Assembly (NCBI GenBank): GCA_021157815.1
Contig: JAGGVT010000088.1
Location: 1 to 25,481 of the forward strand
Source of the DNA: a bacterium
GTDB taxonomy: Bacteria > JAJVIF01 > JAGGVT01
Length of the DNA stretch: 25,481 bases
Direction of reading: 5' to 3'
Made by a program: the position numbers and the translations under genes. Shown piece by piece: positions 1 to 8,823 of this stretch. A model generated the notes under the pieces. The model was not told the DNA's origin and searched no databases. It saw only the letters and a list, made by a program, of their open reading frames with translations. How positions within the stretch are numbered: the first letter of the stretch is position 1; each line of letters opens with the position of its first letter.

Positions 1-51
1 ATGACATTGAATACAATTACGGATTTTTTATTATTACTTCCTTGCTTATTA

Positions 52-84
52 AACCTTTTCCGACAGGCTCGTTAGTGAGAGGTA
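52..84. repeat. R1-type repeat end fragment
   Basis: The stretch starting with CCTTTTCCGACAGGCTCGTT closely matches the reverse complement of the left end of the R1 element at 6949-7147 and the bases outside it (CCTTTCCCGACAGGCTCATT, followed in both by AGTGAG and GGTA). Similarity fades after about 32 bp and no second terminus is visible in the window. It is probably a remnant, or one end of a copy that runs off the left edge. The rest of 1-190 shows no gene; a short palindrome (CATCCTGCCAGGATG) lies at about 120-134. Confidence 0.5.
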
Positions 85-190
85 ATCTCGGCTATAATCA
101 CAATAGAGGTGTTATTGCCATCCTGCCAGGATGGGTGCGAAGTCAGGAAAATATTCAACAAATCGCAGAGAAAAGCATATCTTGCCACCC

Positions 191-222
191 AAAACAAAAA
201 AGCCCGATCAATTGATCGGGCT
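191..222 (-). terminator. Intrinsic terminator of the 260-2476 lipoprotein gene
   Basis: Positions 201-222 form a perfect 22-bp palindrome (arms AGCCCGATCAA / TTGATCGGGCT). Read on the minus strand it is followed by a T-rich run (191-200). It lies about 40 bp past the stop codon of the minus-strand lipoprotein gene, the expected place for a Rho-independent terminator. Confidence 0.85.
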
Positions 223-259
223 TGGTAATTCCTAATATAAGTTCCTAAAACTTGTCAGA

Positions 260-2476
260 TTATGAATCTGAAAGAGTTCCGGCGAATGTTCCAGAGACGA
301 TGATGTTATCGATGAGCACACCAGCCTGGCCGCAGCTGCCGCCTGAAAAGTAGTTACCACTGTCCTGATGTCGGAATCTGAACATGATATTGCTGCCGGA
401 GTAGCTTGAGAGATCAATAGAAGTATCATTCGTGCATCCGTCGCCGCCGACCTGATCATATAACTGAACCCATGGACCTGCACAACCTGCTTCAGAAATA
501 TAGAGGTACAGATGTGAGCCACCATTATTTGCTCGGCAGTGATCCCACTCAATCGCGCTGTCTGTTGCAGCCGGCAAGTTAGTCGTGGGACCTGTAATGT
601 TCCAGTCATGGCTGAGGTAATCAGTGATAAAAGAAGTACAACTGGAGCCGTCTCCACCGGTTGCTACATAGTAGCCCACCATGTCGGTGCATCTTGTTCC
701 GTAGTTGTTACAGAACTTCATGCGTCCCCAGGCATCTCCGTTTGGAAGGCCACAGCCACCTGCTGACCAACCCTGGCATGCGTATGTGGTGCATCCACTT
801 GCGAAATCATAAACAAGCTCCTGATAAGAAGCACATTCACCAATTTCAACGTCGCATACATCCGTGAGCAATATGTTTGCAGGATCGCAACTGTCTGTGA
901 TCTGGAATGCGATGAAGTGATGAGTTCCGACAACACAGGGGTCATCAAGAATTTCCACATCGAAGATTCCGGTGCTGTTCTGCGGATAGAGCGGGTCGGC
1001 AATAAAGCCATCGTTAACGTCATAGCTCGTATCGACATCGTAAAACACCGGGTCGCCGCCGTTATCACTGTGCGCGGCAACCACGAAGTTAATAACCGTA
1101 CCATTCGAGATGGTCGCAGTTGGGCAGCCAGTGAGACTGTCAAGAGTGATTGGACCGCATCCAACAACTACAGTTGCCGGGAATGTCTGATAGGTCGCGT
1201 ATTCAGGCATCGAATAATTATCAAGTACGATTCCATCATCTGTATCGATGAGGAAATCTCGACCATCAGCGGGAGCGAGAACCGCTCGTTCGTCCGTTAC
1301 CTTGACAAGGCCAAGATACTCACCAGGAACGAGTAAATTCTCATTAGCTACCCCAATAGTGTAAACCCAGGGATCGTCAGGCATTCCGGTAGCCGCGGGA
1401 TCATCTGCCGCTGTAGCAGATGGAAGAGTCGCGTTCATGCCGGGAACCTCAACAGAAACAAGTGAAGGTTCACTTGCGGCAAAGACTTCTGACGAAGCAG
1501 CATCGCCGAATTCTGTCGCGGTTGCCACTGTCGCGCCAATCTGCCAGTCATAAACATCAACTGTCACATTGAACGGAGTTGTGGAATCATTGTCCTGCCA
1601 GGTGTTGCCCATTGCAGGAGGATCCACACCACATGGCGGTGTAACTACAACTTTCCACGCAGCATTGCGGTTGAACTCGGGGTTGTAGTATTTGGGTGTC
1701 AGTCTGTCGGGTCTTCTAGCGCTGAAGCCATAACCCATTGTCAGATACATGTCAAATCTGAGAGAACCAGCTGACATGTCGAATACGACATCAAAGGATG
1801 AGTCCACGGTACCCATGGCAAATTTGTTCCATGTTGAGACTGGCGGGTCCTCATCCGTGCTGTCATCAATGACGAGGAAATACGGAAGTGCCGCATCGTC
1901 GCCAACGACATCAGCAAGTTCACATGTGAAGCCATCCGCACCAACGCAGAATCCGTCATAAACATCCGCACCTGTGAGAGCGTAGGCTGTTGGAGTTGGT
2001 GCAGGATCTCCGCCTGGGAAAATGACCATAGCGACATCAAAAACATCGAGGTCGTTACGGTTTGACGCAGTCGGCGGATCACTGGTGATACCTGGTTTGA
2101 ACGGATGGGAAATTGAGAAAGTAAGCTGCAAATTCCCTCCGACCAAGCCGATACCGGCAATTTTCAAGCAGTCCGCACATGGCGCGACTGTGAAAAATGC
2201 AATACCACTAACAATATAATCCTCCCCAATGCTGCTGACTCGTTTGTTCACCAATTCAGCGGATAAATCATCAGGATTAATGTACAATTCGTATGCTCCC
2301 ATCAATCCAATCGCATTAAAGGTGTCATTCGTGTCAGTTAATCCAATAATCGGTACACTGTCCAGCGACTCCGGTGATTTGTCCGGAGCGATAGGGTTGC
2401 CACCACCTGAACAGCCAAGAATCAATGCTATCATCGCGACAAAAGCAATGATAACCAAAGACCTGGTATAAGACAT
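260..2476 (-). CDS. Large cysteine-rich lipoprotein, paralogous family A
   Basis: 738 residues. The N-terminus is a lipoprotein signal: basic MSYTR, a hydrophobic run, then lipobox LILGC with Cys22, followed by a Ser/Gly/Pro-rich linker. GGAGG about 6 nt before the ATG supports this start. Residues ~30-280 share a domain with the lipoproteins at 3596-6829 and 23527-25314. Landmarks are the segment APCADCLKI, then SHPF, then NRNDLDVFDV with a hydrophobic strand, and PDRLTPKYYNPEF before AAWKV. The C-terminal ~190 residues are rich in cysteine and glycine and contain a repeated aromatic/Asp pattern ending in VLIDNIIV, like a jelly-roll or MAM-type surface domain. No enzymatic motif was recognised. 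It is probably surface-anchored and disulfide-bonded. It is monocistronic, with its own sigma-70-type promoter (2616-2644) and terminator. The function is unknown; the lipoprotein call is firm, the fold call is inference. Confidence 0.85.
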   Translation of the reverse strand: MSYTRSLVIIAFVAMIALILGCSGGGNPIAPDKSPESLDSVPIIGLTDTNDTFNAIGLMGAYELYINPDDLSAELVNKRVSSIGEDYIVSGIAFFTVAPCADCLKIAGIGLVGGNLQLTFSISHPFKPGITSDPPTASNRNDLDVFDVAMVIFPGGDPAPTPTAYALTGADVYDGFCVGADGFTCELADVVGDDAALPYFLVIDDSTDEDPPVSTWNKFAMGTVDSSFDVVFDMSAGSLRFDMYLTMGYGFSARRPDRLTPKYYNPEFNRNAAWKVVVTPPCGVDPPAMGNTWQDNDSTTPFNVTVDVYDWQIGATVATATEFGDAASSEVFAASEPSLVSVEVPGMNATLPSATAADDPAATGMPDDPWVYTIGVANENLLVPGEYLGLVKVTDERAVLAPADGRDFLIDTDDGIVLDNYSMPEYATYQTFPATVVVGCGPITLDSLTGCPTATISNGTVINFVVAAHSDNGGDPVFYDVDTSYDVNDGFIADPLYPQNSTGIFDVEILDDPCVVGTHHFIAFQITDSCDPANILLTDVCDVEIGECASYQELVYDFASGCTTYACQGWSAGGCGLPNGDAWGRMKFCNNYGTRCTDMVGYYVATGGDGSSCTSFITDYLSHDWNITGPTTNLPAATDSAIEWDHCRANNGGSHLYLYISEAGCAGPWVQLYDQVGGDGCTNDTSIDLSSYSGSNIMFRFRHQDSGNYFSGGSCGQAGVLIDNIIVSGTFAGTLSDS

Positions 2477-2615
2477 GGCATACCTCCAAAAATGGAATGT
2501 GAATAGTATTTGCTCTACCGGTTGCCCGATATATGCTGTGTTGCTGGTAAAACCAAAAAAGAAAAACTTTCTGAGAGTAGGACTATACTGCCCCCATCTT
2601 TAAATACCTTAGAGA

Positions 2616-2644
2616 ATAATATACAAAATTGATTTATTTGTCAA
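2616..2644 (-). promoter_or_regulatory. Sigma-70-type promoter for the family A lipoprotein
   Basis: On the minus strand there is an exact TTGACA (-35, 2639-2644), a 17-bp spacer and TATTAT (-10, 2616-2621). The predicted start near 2609 gives a leader of about 130 nt before the ATG at 2476. No known riboswitch was recognised in that leader. Confidence 0.75.
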
Positions 2645-2724
2645 GGTGATTTACATTATGTTTAATGATATTAATCAGCTAACCCGGAAAGTTAGTTCTA
2701 ATGCCTGTAACGCATAATTTCAAA

Positions 2725-3192
2725 CTATTTTTCTGACGCCTTGTACCTTGGGAAGATAATCAGGATGATGCTGAATATACAGATAACCGCGCCTCCTGAC
2801 AACCACACCCAGTCGAATTCCCTGATTGTGACAAATCCCTGAATTGTTACCCAGGCAACCAGAATGATTGCGATTAACGCATACCATATCTTCAACCTGT
2901 TTCTGTACTTCCAGCCAACCTCAGCCTCCTTTTTTATGCCAATCAATCTAATGCGTTCCAGTATCAACCCGGCGATTGTAAATATCGCAAATCCGCCCAG
3001 AAGAATCATCTCAATCATACTCACCTTTATCGTAAGTGATTCCACACCGAACGGAACTATCGAATAATTCATGATTGGTGAATTGAAAAATGATTTCTCC
3101 GATATCAGATAGACGATATTCATGAGCAGATGGATATACAGCAGAAGGAATCCGAAAGTGTAAAAAACATTTGATGTCTGTCCGCTTTTCAT
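2725..3192 (-). CDS. Small four-helix integral membrane protein, unknown function
   Basis: 155 residues with four hydrophobic segments at roughly 10-31, 55-78, 100-120 and 126-148, and a basic linker (about 80-100, with ERIRL, KKEAEVGWKYRNRLKIW) between helices 2 and 3. The C-terminal tail is short and charged (PRYKASEK). There is no signal-peptide cleavage site and no catalytic or transport motif I recognise. The start ATG has AGAGG 6 nt upstream. It stands alone between two lipoprotein genes, convergent with nothing, about 250 bp downstream of the promoter of the divergently placed repeat-free gap. Membrane location is well supported; the role is unknown. Confidence 0.7.
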   Translation of the reverse strand: MKSGQTSNVFYTFGFLLLYIHLLMNIVYLISEKSFFNSPIMNYSIVPFGVESLTIKVSMIEMILLGGFAIFTIAGLILERIRLIGIKKEAEVGWKYRNRLKIWYALIAIILVAWVTIQGFVTIREFDWVWLSGGAVICIFSIILIIFPRYKASEK

Positions 3193-3442
3193 ATTAACCT
3201 CTTACGATAAGTCTTTAACTGATTCTGCATTCTGTCTGGATATGAAATGACAGCCTCCTATGCCGCCAATGTTTTTTCAAGGGGATATGATAGAGAGCAT
3301 TGGGAAGAATTTCAAGCTGTTCCCTGCCATTCTATCTATTAATAGTAACATTTTACCGGAATAATATTTTTTCCCATGGAAATACCGTCTAATTTCATGG
3401 TGTGGCTTGAATGGTTGATACTTTAAAATCACTTGATTGTTC

Positions 3443-3451
3443 TGGTATAAT
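3443..3451 (+). promoter_or_regulatory. Extended -10 promoter for the PKD/propeller lipoprotein
   Basis: TGGTATAAT is an extended -10 (TGN followed by a perfect TATAAT); no good -35 is seen. The predicted leader of about 138 nt contains a perfect 7-bp hairpin (ACTGAAT at 3464-3470 with ATTCAGT at 3482-3488). The rest of 3193-3595 shows no gene, only AT-rich sequence. Confidence 0.5.
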
Positions 3452-3595
3452 ATTAAAACCGTTACTGAATGGATCGGGATTATTCAGTGATATTCATTCT
3501 TTATAGATTACACGTTTGAAAATCAGCACAAAAACGATAAGGGGTTTTCCATTTAAGACATTTGTGAAATTGCATAATTGATATGGAGACGTAAC

Positions 3596-6500
3596 ATGAT
3601 TATCAACAAGTGGAAATTAACAGGATTATTTACATTCTATTTCATTATTACAGGGCTTATTGGAAACGGCTGCTCGAAGGGTATCGATTCTCCGTTAACG
3701 CCGGATAATATCACCCAGGGCATTAAATCTCCCTCAACAGCTTTGGATAACCTGCCGATCGCGTTTTCCGATTCCCTTCCCGATGGCGGAAGCACGGGAA
3801 TAGGCGCGCTTGGAGTTTTCGATGTTAATCTTGACCCGGTTGAACTTACCGCGGATATATCATCACTCCGGACAGGTTCAGCGATTGGCGATAGTTACAT
3901 TGTGGATATTTCAAATTTCCTTTCCATAACTCCGTGCGCTGACTGTGTGAAGATTGACTCAATTTCAATCAACACTGATGAAAACATCGTTGTCAGGTTC
4001 GCGATTCGACATCCTTTCAAAGCTGGAAACCTTGGTGAACCCCCATCAGCCATCAACCGGCTTGATCTTCATGTGTTTGATGTTTTCGGTATTTTGCATT
4101 TTCCCGGTGAATCAGTAACATTCCCATTGTCAGGCAAAGTGCTTTCTCCTGTCAGGCTTGTCAACGCAGATGGATATACGGACAGATTCGATGAGCGCAT
4201 TGATTTATTTTTTCCGACAGAGGGAGATCTTCATCCGTACAAGGTCATGGCACTCGACCCGTGTAATGGTAATTACGACCCGTCAAGTGAACTTGGATTC
4301 ACAAATATTCTCGCACCGACAGGACACAACGTTCTGCCAATGGGCGGAGATTTTCAATATTCGGATTTTGAAATCCAATTTCAAAATTCTGATGCGTTGT
4401 CTTTTACACTTGTCGTTACAGCAGCATACGGACATTCAGCGAAAAAAAATGACAGGCTTTATCCGGTTTACTGCCTGCCTGAATTTCATCGCAAGGAAGC
4501 ATGGAAAGTCGATGTTGAAGTAACTGAAAACACGCTCTTCCACGGAATGGCAGACACATACTGCAACCTTGCAATTGAAGTTTGGGACTGGAATCATGGC
4601 GCGAATGTGGATCCGGAACTCACACAGAAGGATTCAATCAAAGCTGAGAGCGATGTGGTATCAGTGGCAATTGAAATCCCCGGTGTTGCTCTGAATCCTG
4701 TAATCGCATCCGGCCCAGTCGGAGGCGACGGCCAAACCGCTCCGCTTGAATTTTCCGCGCAGGTTTTCAATACAGCTGCCGGGGAATACGGCATGAAGCA
4801 GGGACTTGTCAAGGTGATTGATTCGCGAATTCCAGGTTTGAATGCCGGTGGCGTTGGCGAATGTGTTGACCGCGACGGCGTAACGATTTTCCCGCTGAAC
4901 GAATTCGCGACATATCAAACGTTCGAGGTAGAGGTTTCCACACCGGCGCCGATTCCTGTTATCGATACTATGCCTGATCCTCCTGAGGTTTATCCAAATG
5001 AATCTATAACTTATGATGGCTCCAACTCCTATGATAACGAAACCACCATTGTCAGTTATGAATGGGATTTTGACTATGATGGTGAAACCTTTGATGTGAA
5101 TTACACAGGACCCACACCGCCGTCACAGCAATCCGAAAATAACCATAATACAGACAATTATGAAGTTACGATTGCTTTAAGAGTTACTGACAACGATTCA
5201 CCCATACAGTACAGCGCAATTGGAACACGAATTATCACCGTTCTGCCTAACCGAACACCTGTCGCTAATTTCAGCATATCGCCACCGGGACCATATCGCC
5301 GGGGAGACACTATCGATTTCGACGCCACGACATCGTTTGATCCTGACGGCGATTTAATTACTTACGAATGGGATTTTGATTATCAGTCGGGACAGTTTAC
5401 AACTTCGCCGGATTTAAGCTCGACAGTATCACATGAATTCAACCAGATGGGAGCTTATCGAGTCGCGTTGAGAGTCGCGGACGAGGGCCAGCCTGAACCG
5501 CGCCACGCACTGTATGAAGAAACGGTGTATATTATTCCAAGGTTTGATCCGTCACAGGAAATTGACGCTAGTATGCTGACACGCCAGACGAACCACAGTA
5601 TGTACTCATCAGTTATATGCTCCGATCCAAATACGGATGATGTCTATGTGGCATACTCAGGCAGGTATGGCAGCCACTGGAGAATCAGGGCACACAGAAG
5701 TTCGGATGGCGGTGTAACCTGGAGTGGGCCGATGGTCGTCAACAACTCGCAGTATGACACCGGTCAACGCGGACTCGCAATGTGTGTTGTCCCTAATTCC
5801 GTTCCGGGAACTGTTTTTGTCTTCTGGATTTCTCAAAGATATAACTCAGGCAGTGTGACATATGATGGCTGGAACATCAGGATGAATAATGGTGTACCAA
5901 AGGCTGGAAATGATGTTAAATGGGATGACTCATGGAACCAGGACATAACCATGTGGTGCCTGAGTGGTCCATCCTCTAATCCTTACAGATACAGCAGCAA
6001 TTACTATCGTTACTCCGAACCGACAGATCTTTGCGTTGTCGCTGACCAGGTTTCAATCGGACATGTTTATCTTGCATATGTTGAGGGAAATTCAACGGTT
6101 GGCCGTTCTGTAAGGCTTATTAAAACCACCAACATTGATGCTTACCCCAATACGGCATGGCAGCCAATGACCATAACTGAACATGTTGACAACACATCAT
6201 CCACTTACAATTTCGACCAGGTTGACCTCGCGATAGACAACTCTCATAACATATATGTTTCGTGGGATGACAACGCGAACGGCCAAATTGAAATCCGGAA
6301 ATACCCGTATGGCGCGGCGCCGGGAAATGCGGCGCAGGTTGTGGCATCAGATTCCGACCGCACTCACCTGCATAGCCCAAGAATCGCTCTGGACGGAAAC
6401 GGCTATCCGGTTGTCGTTTACTGTGATACACATTTTTCAGGCGGAACAGCGGGTATTTCAGATGTTGCCATGTGTGTTGGAACAGGTTCAACACCGACAA

Positions 6501-6829
6501 TGAGCACTCCAATACTTATCAACACTGCGGCAAGCCAGTCGGTAAACCAGTATTCACCTGAAGTGGCAACTCACGAAGACAGCGGAATGATTTTCGTTTT
6601 GTATGAGGATCGCCGCGACAATGTCTCCTATGGTGAAATCTACTGGACTATTCTTTCTCCATCTTTCAATACGATTCTGGCGGATGAACTGGTTAATACA
6701 TCCGATCCGGGACACACACTCACTGATTTTGATGTGCACGCGGTAATGAACGAGGGTGGATCAAATGTAAATCTGGTTGCCACGTGGGAAGAGTATAATG
6801 AGGATACCTGGGTGGGGAGAGCGTATTGA
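3596..6829 (+). CDS. Lipoprotein with family A domain, two PKD domains and BNR-type beta-propeller
   Basis: 1077 residues from the ATG at 3596, which has GGAG 7 nt upstream; an in-frame TTG at 3578 lacks such a site. The signal peptide ends at Cys26 with an atypical lipobox (IGNGC). Residues ~30-310 are the domain shared with the two other large lipoproteins (TPCADCVKI, RHPFKAGN, NRLDLHVFDV, NDRLYPVYCLPEF). Two PKD domains follow at about 450-549 and 552-648, each with the YEWDFDY core. The C-terminal ~420 residues resemble a sialidase-like propeller: an Asp-box SSDGGVTW at about 702-709 and repeated patterns such as DVYVAYSG and NIYVSWDDN. Known propellers of this kind bind or cleave glycans, but I see no convincing catalytic triad, so a binding or structural role on the cell surface is more likely. 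It is monocistronic; no clear terminator follows before the R1 repeat at about 6890. Confidence 0.85.
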   Translation: MIINKWKLTGLFTFYFIITGLIGNGCSKGIDSPLTPDNITQGIKSPSTALDNLPIAFSDSLPDGGSTGIGALGVFDVNLDPVELTADISSLRTGSAIGDSYIVDISNFLSITPCADCVKIDSISINTDENIVVRFAIRHPFKAGNLGEPPSAINRLDLHVFDVFGILHFPGESVTFPLSGKVLSPVRLVNADGYTDRFDERIDLFFPTEGDLHPYKVMALDPCNGNYDPSSELGFTNILAPTGHNVLPMGGDFQYSDFEIQFQNSDALSFTLVVTAAYGHSAKKNDRLYPVYCLPEFHRKEAWKVDVEVTENTLFHGMADTYCNLAIEVWDWNHGANVDPELTQKDSIKAESDVVSVAIEIPGVALNPVIASGPVGGDGQTAPLEFSAQVFNTAAGEYGMKQGLVKVIDSRIPGLNAGGVGECVDRDGVTIFPLNEFATYQTFEVEVSTPAPIPVIDTMPDPPEVYPNESITYDGSNSYDNETTIVSYEWDFDYDGETFDVNYTGPTPPSQQSENNHNTDNYEVTIALRVTDNDSPIQYSAIGTRIITVLPNRTPVANFSISPPGPYRRGDTIDFDATTSFDPDGDLITYEWDFDYQSGQFTTSPDLSSTVSHEFNQMGAYRVALRVADEGQPEPRHALYEETVYIIPRFDPSQEIDASMLTRQTNHSMYSSVICSDPNTDDVYVAYSGRYGSHWRIRAHRSSDGGVTWSGPMVVNNSQYDTGQRGLAMCVVPNSVPGTVFVFWISQRYNSGSVTYDGWNIRMNNGVPKAGNDVKWDDSWNQDITMWCLSGPSSNPYRYSSNYYRYSEPTDLCVVADQVSIGHVYLAYVEGNSTVGRSVRLIKTTNIDAYPNTAWQPMTITEHVDNTSSTYNFDQVDLAIDNSHNIYVSWDDNANGQIEIRKYPYGAAPGNAAQVVASDSDRTHLHSPRIALDGNGYPVVVYCDTHFSGGTAGISDVAMCVGTGSTPTMSTPILINTAASQSVNQYSPEVATHEDSGMIFVLYEDRRDNVSYGEIYWTILSPSFNTILADELVNTSDPGHTLTDFDVHAVMNEGGSNVNLVATWEEYNEDTWVGRAY

Positions 6830-6892
6830 TGATTTTTGGCTTTATGTAATGACTAGCAATAACTATGAACTATCCAAACCTCGAATTACTAT

Positions 6893-7164
6893 CCGAGCCT
6901 CGAACGTGAGTGAGAGGTAGTAACAATGGCCACATACCCCTCACTAATGAGCCTGTCGGGAAAGGCGTCGCAAACAAGAAGCCCCCACCCCAGCCCTCCC
7001 CGCGAGCGGGGAGGGAGAGTGTTGTTTCTCCTCTTCGATAGTATAAAATCAGATATATTGTTTATAATGTAAAAAAAAATCTCCCCCCGCTCGCGGGGGG
7101 ATTAAGGGGGGGGATGAGATATAAAAATGACTTTTCCCGACAGGCTCTAACATTCGAGGCTCGG
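6893..7164. repeat. R1 inverted-repeat element, copy 1 (MITE-like)
   Basis: The outer arms 6893-6907 and 7150-7164 are inverted repeats (CCGAGCCTCGAACGT against ACATTCGAGGCTCGG, one mismatch). The inner arms 6949-6965 and 7131-7147 are inverted repeats of GAGCCTGTCGGGAAA(R)G. Between them lie two GC-rich hairpins (6994-7015, arms CCCTCCCCG/CGGGGAGGG; 7083-7100, arms CCCCCCGC/GCGGGGGG) separated by an AT-rich spacer. The inner 200 bp recurs at 15721-15929. There is no open reading frame of merit inside. It occupies most of the 526-bp gap between two lipoprotein genes. Confidence 0.8.
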
Positions 7165-7288
7165 TTTTCAAGATTTGGCTTTATAGAAATTATACACCGA
7201 ACGTCGGGATGAGTTTTAACCCTACCCCTGCAGCTTTTTCAGAAACGACCAGCAATACCCAAACAGCCGGGGAAAAACAGCCTGCAAT

Positions 7289-7318
7289 AAAAAAAAGCAG
7301 AGGATAAAACACTCTGCT
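7289..7318 (-). terminator. Intrinsic terminator of the 7357-8385 lipoprotein gene
   Basis: On the minus strand, arms AGCAGAG and CTCTGCT (7312-7318 and 7296-7302) enclose a 9-nt loop and are followed by eight T. It lies about 40 bp past the stop codon. Confidence 0.85.
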
Positions 7319-7356
7319 TGATAATCATCGTTTTAATTTGTCAGATATTTCTAATG

Positions 7357-8385
7357 CTACTCCGACCCAATATGCTGAGTGCCAAGGTAGAAGACTCTGA
7401 ACTTTTTGTTCTGGAAAACAAATTCATTTTCCTGGCTGTCCTCACCCTCGAAGAAATCAATCCAGATCTGAACAAGGTCACCGGGCGCGGCAATTTGAAC
7501 AGGTTGGCCATCAATAATGCAATAGGACATCGGATGATCCATCACAAAACGAGCAACACCCTGAACGTAATCAACCACGTAGATGGAACCATTTTCAAGC
7601 ATGGTGTCCATACCCATAGAATATGATTTTTGGGAGTACTGGTTGTTGATAACAAATCTGAAATCAATCAGGTCAGCGAATTTGTAGGGGTTAAGCTGGC
7701 AGTTGAAATCGATTGTTATATCAAATACATCCCCCAGCGGGATCATGTTGATTTCCTCATCAGAGATTTCATAGGAGCCGATTCTGAAACCTTCAATGAA
7801 CCCTTCAGAGTCGATATCATCCAAACCAACCGGGAGAGAGAAGATCTCACTGGCGCAGCAAGTTCTGTAAGTATCGGAAAAAAGCAGGAAAGTTTTCTGG
7901 TCCGCATACTTAAATGTGAAGAATTGAACATCCAGGATAACTTCATCACCCGGATATATGTAGTAAGTCGGGTAGAAACCGCCACCACCGCAAGGTTCCA
8001 TCATCACATCAAGAGCGTGATTGGCATTGTAATAAACCACGCTTCCCAATTCGTTATCGACGATTGAAATCGAACCATTGTTCCAAACATCATATGTGCT
8101 GACAATGTTGGACCACCCCTGAGTGTTGTTGTGGACAAGAACACTCATGCTGAATTCGTCGTCCGCATTCTTGGGGCTGATGTTTTTCAGGAATTGGAAA
8201 GAAATCCTATTCTCTTTACCGTACGCAATAAGATTGGTCGTTTCGGGATCGAATACGGCGCTTCCAAAACGGACCTCGTGCAGGGATTCATCACCTACAG
8301 GATCTGGTGGCGCTTTTGAACGACCGCATCCTGAAAGGATGAAAATTAAAATCGTTATCCCGAGGATGATTCTGGCAAATGTCAT
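7357..8385 (-). CDS. Lipoprotein of unknown function (342 aa)
   Basis: The start ATG is preceded by GGAGGAG at 6 nt. The signal peptide has a clean lipobox (ILSGC, Cys20) and the mature N-terminus is CGRSKAPPDP. The remainder appears beta-rich, with aromatic strands such as FYPTYYIYPGDEVILDVQFF and an acidic segment DFFEGEDSQENEF near the C-terminus. It lacks the C-x-x-C and HPF landmarks of the family A lipoproteins, so I do not group it with them. Two similar half-domains may exist (SFQFLKNIS...DDEFSMSVLVHN near residue 50, DVFDITIDFN...LIDFRFVIN near 220), which is only a visual impression. Promoter and terminator flank it, so it is monocistronic. It is probably anchored in the periplasm or on the outer membrane. 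Confidence 0.75.
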   Translation of the reverse strand: MTFARIILGITILIFILSGCGRSKAPPDPVGDESLHEVRFGSAVFDPETTNLIAYGKENRISFQFLKNISPKNADDEFSMSVLVHNNTQGWSNIVSTYDVWNNGSISIVDNELGSVVYYNANHALDVMMEPCGGGGFYPTYYIYPGDEVILDVQFFTFKYADQKTFLLFSDTYRTCCASEIFSLPVGLDDIDSEGFIEGFRIGSYEISDEEINMIPLGDVFDITIDFNCQLNPYKFADLIDFRFVINNQYSQKSYSMGMDTMLENGSIYVVDYVQGVARFVMDHPMSYCIIDGQPVQIAAPGDLVQIWIDFFEGEDSQENEFVFQNKKFRVFYLGTQHIGSE

Positions 8386-8429
8386 GTCATCTCCTCCGAT
8401 GGGATGAATATTCAGTACTTAACCTAATG

Positions 8430-8458
8430 ATTATAAAGCAACCACTGGCTTCATGCAA
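8430..8458 (-). promoter_or_regulatory. Promoter of the 342-aa lipoprotein gene
   Basis: On the minus strand, TTGCAT (8453-8458), a 17-bp spacer and a perfect TATAAT (8430-8435). An inverted repeat (ACTGG/CCAGT) overlaps the spacer and -35, so an operator is possible but unproven. Confidence 0.6.
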
Positions 8459-8630
8459 CCAGTTTCATTTAATCGTTTCTAAATGCAATTAAACAGCTGC
8501 CAGGGATATAATCGAATCGTGCGTGAAAAACTTTAAACCATGCCTGAATGAAAACCTGTCAATTGTGCGCGATTCGAGAATTAACTCCCTAATTATTTCA
8601 AATCAATACTTCAGGACAGTATGTAAGGGT

Positions 8631-8686
8631 CGAAAACCTAAGTAGGCAATCTTGCCTGTCGCAATTTCAAGCAGGCGGGTTTCCTT
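8631..8686 (+). other. Possible structured leader upstream of cpaB
   Basis: GAAAACC at 8632-8638 can pair with GGGTTTC at about 8677-8683, enclosing a hairpin AGGCA-ATCT-TGCCT. GCCTG can alternatively pair with CAGGC at about 8671-8675, so two exclusive folds are possible. It sits about 140 nt before cpaB in a 437-bp gap with no gene. It matches no riboswitch consensus that I know. Confidence 0.3.
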
Positions 8687-8823
8687 TGAAAGCAACTATT
8701 TTTAACAGCTGAACGCTATTAGTATCTAAAAGGAAATTTGTTGAAATTTGGCAAAAATTATATGCCTGAAAGGGAAACTATAAGCGTAAAGCGAATTTAA
8801 TCAACCTGGGAGGTTATATCGCA

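Noticed and set aside
1-75. 25-codon ORF at the left edge
   Set aside because: Very short, ends inside the R1-like fragment, no upstream context to judge.
917-1336. 139-residue plus-strand ORF opposite the first lipoprotein, and similar antisense ORFs over the secretin and sigma-54 activator genes
   Set aside because: They mirror strong coding frames on the other strand, have no ribosome sites and no family features.
8621-8700. c-di-GMP (GEMM-I) riboswitch upstream of cpaB
   Set aside because: The segment has a GGCAA and a GGGTTTCC that recall the class, but the diagnostic GACGCAAAGCC core and the receptor-tetraloop arrangement are missing.
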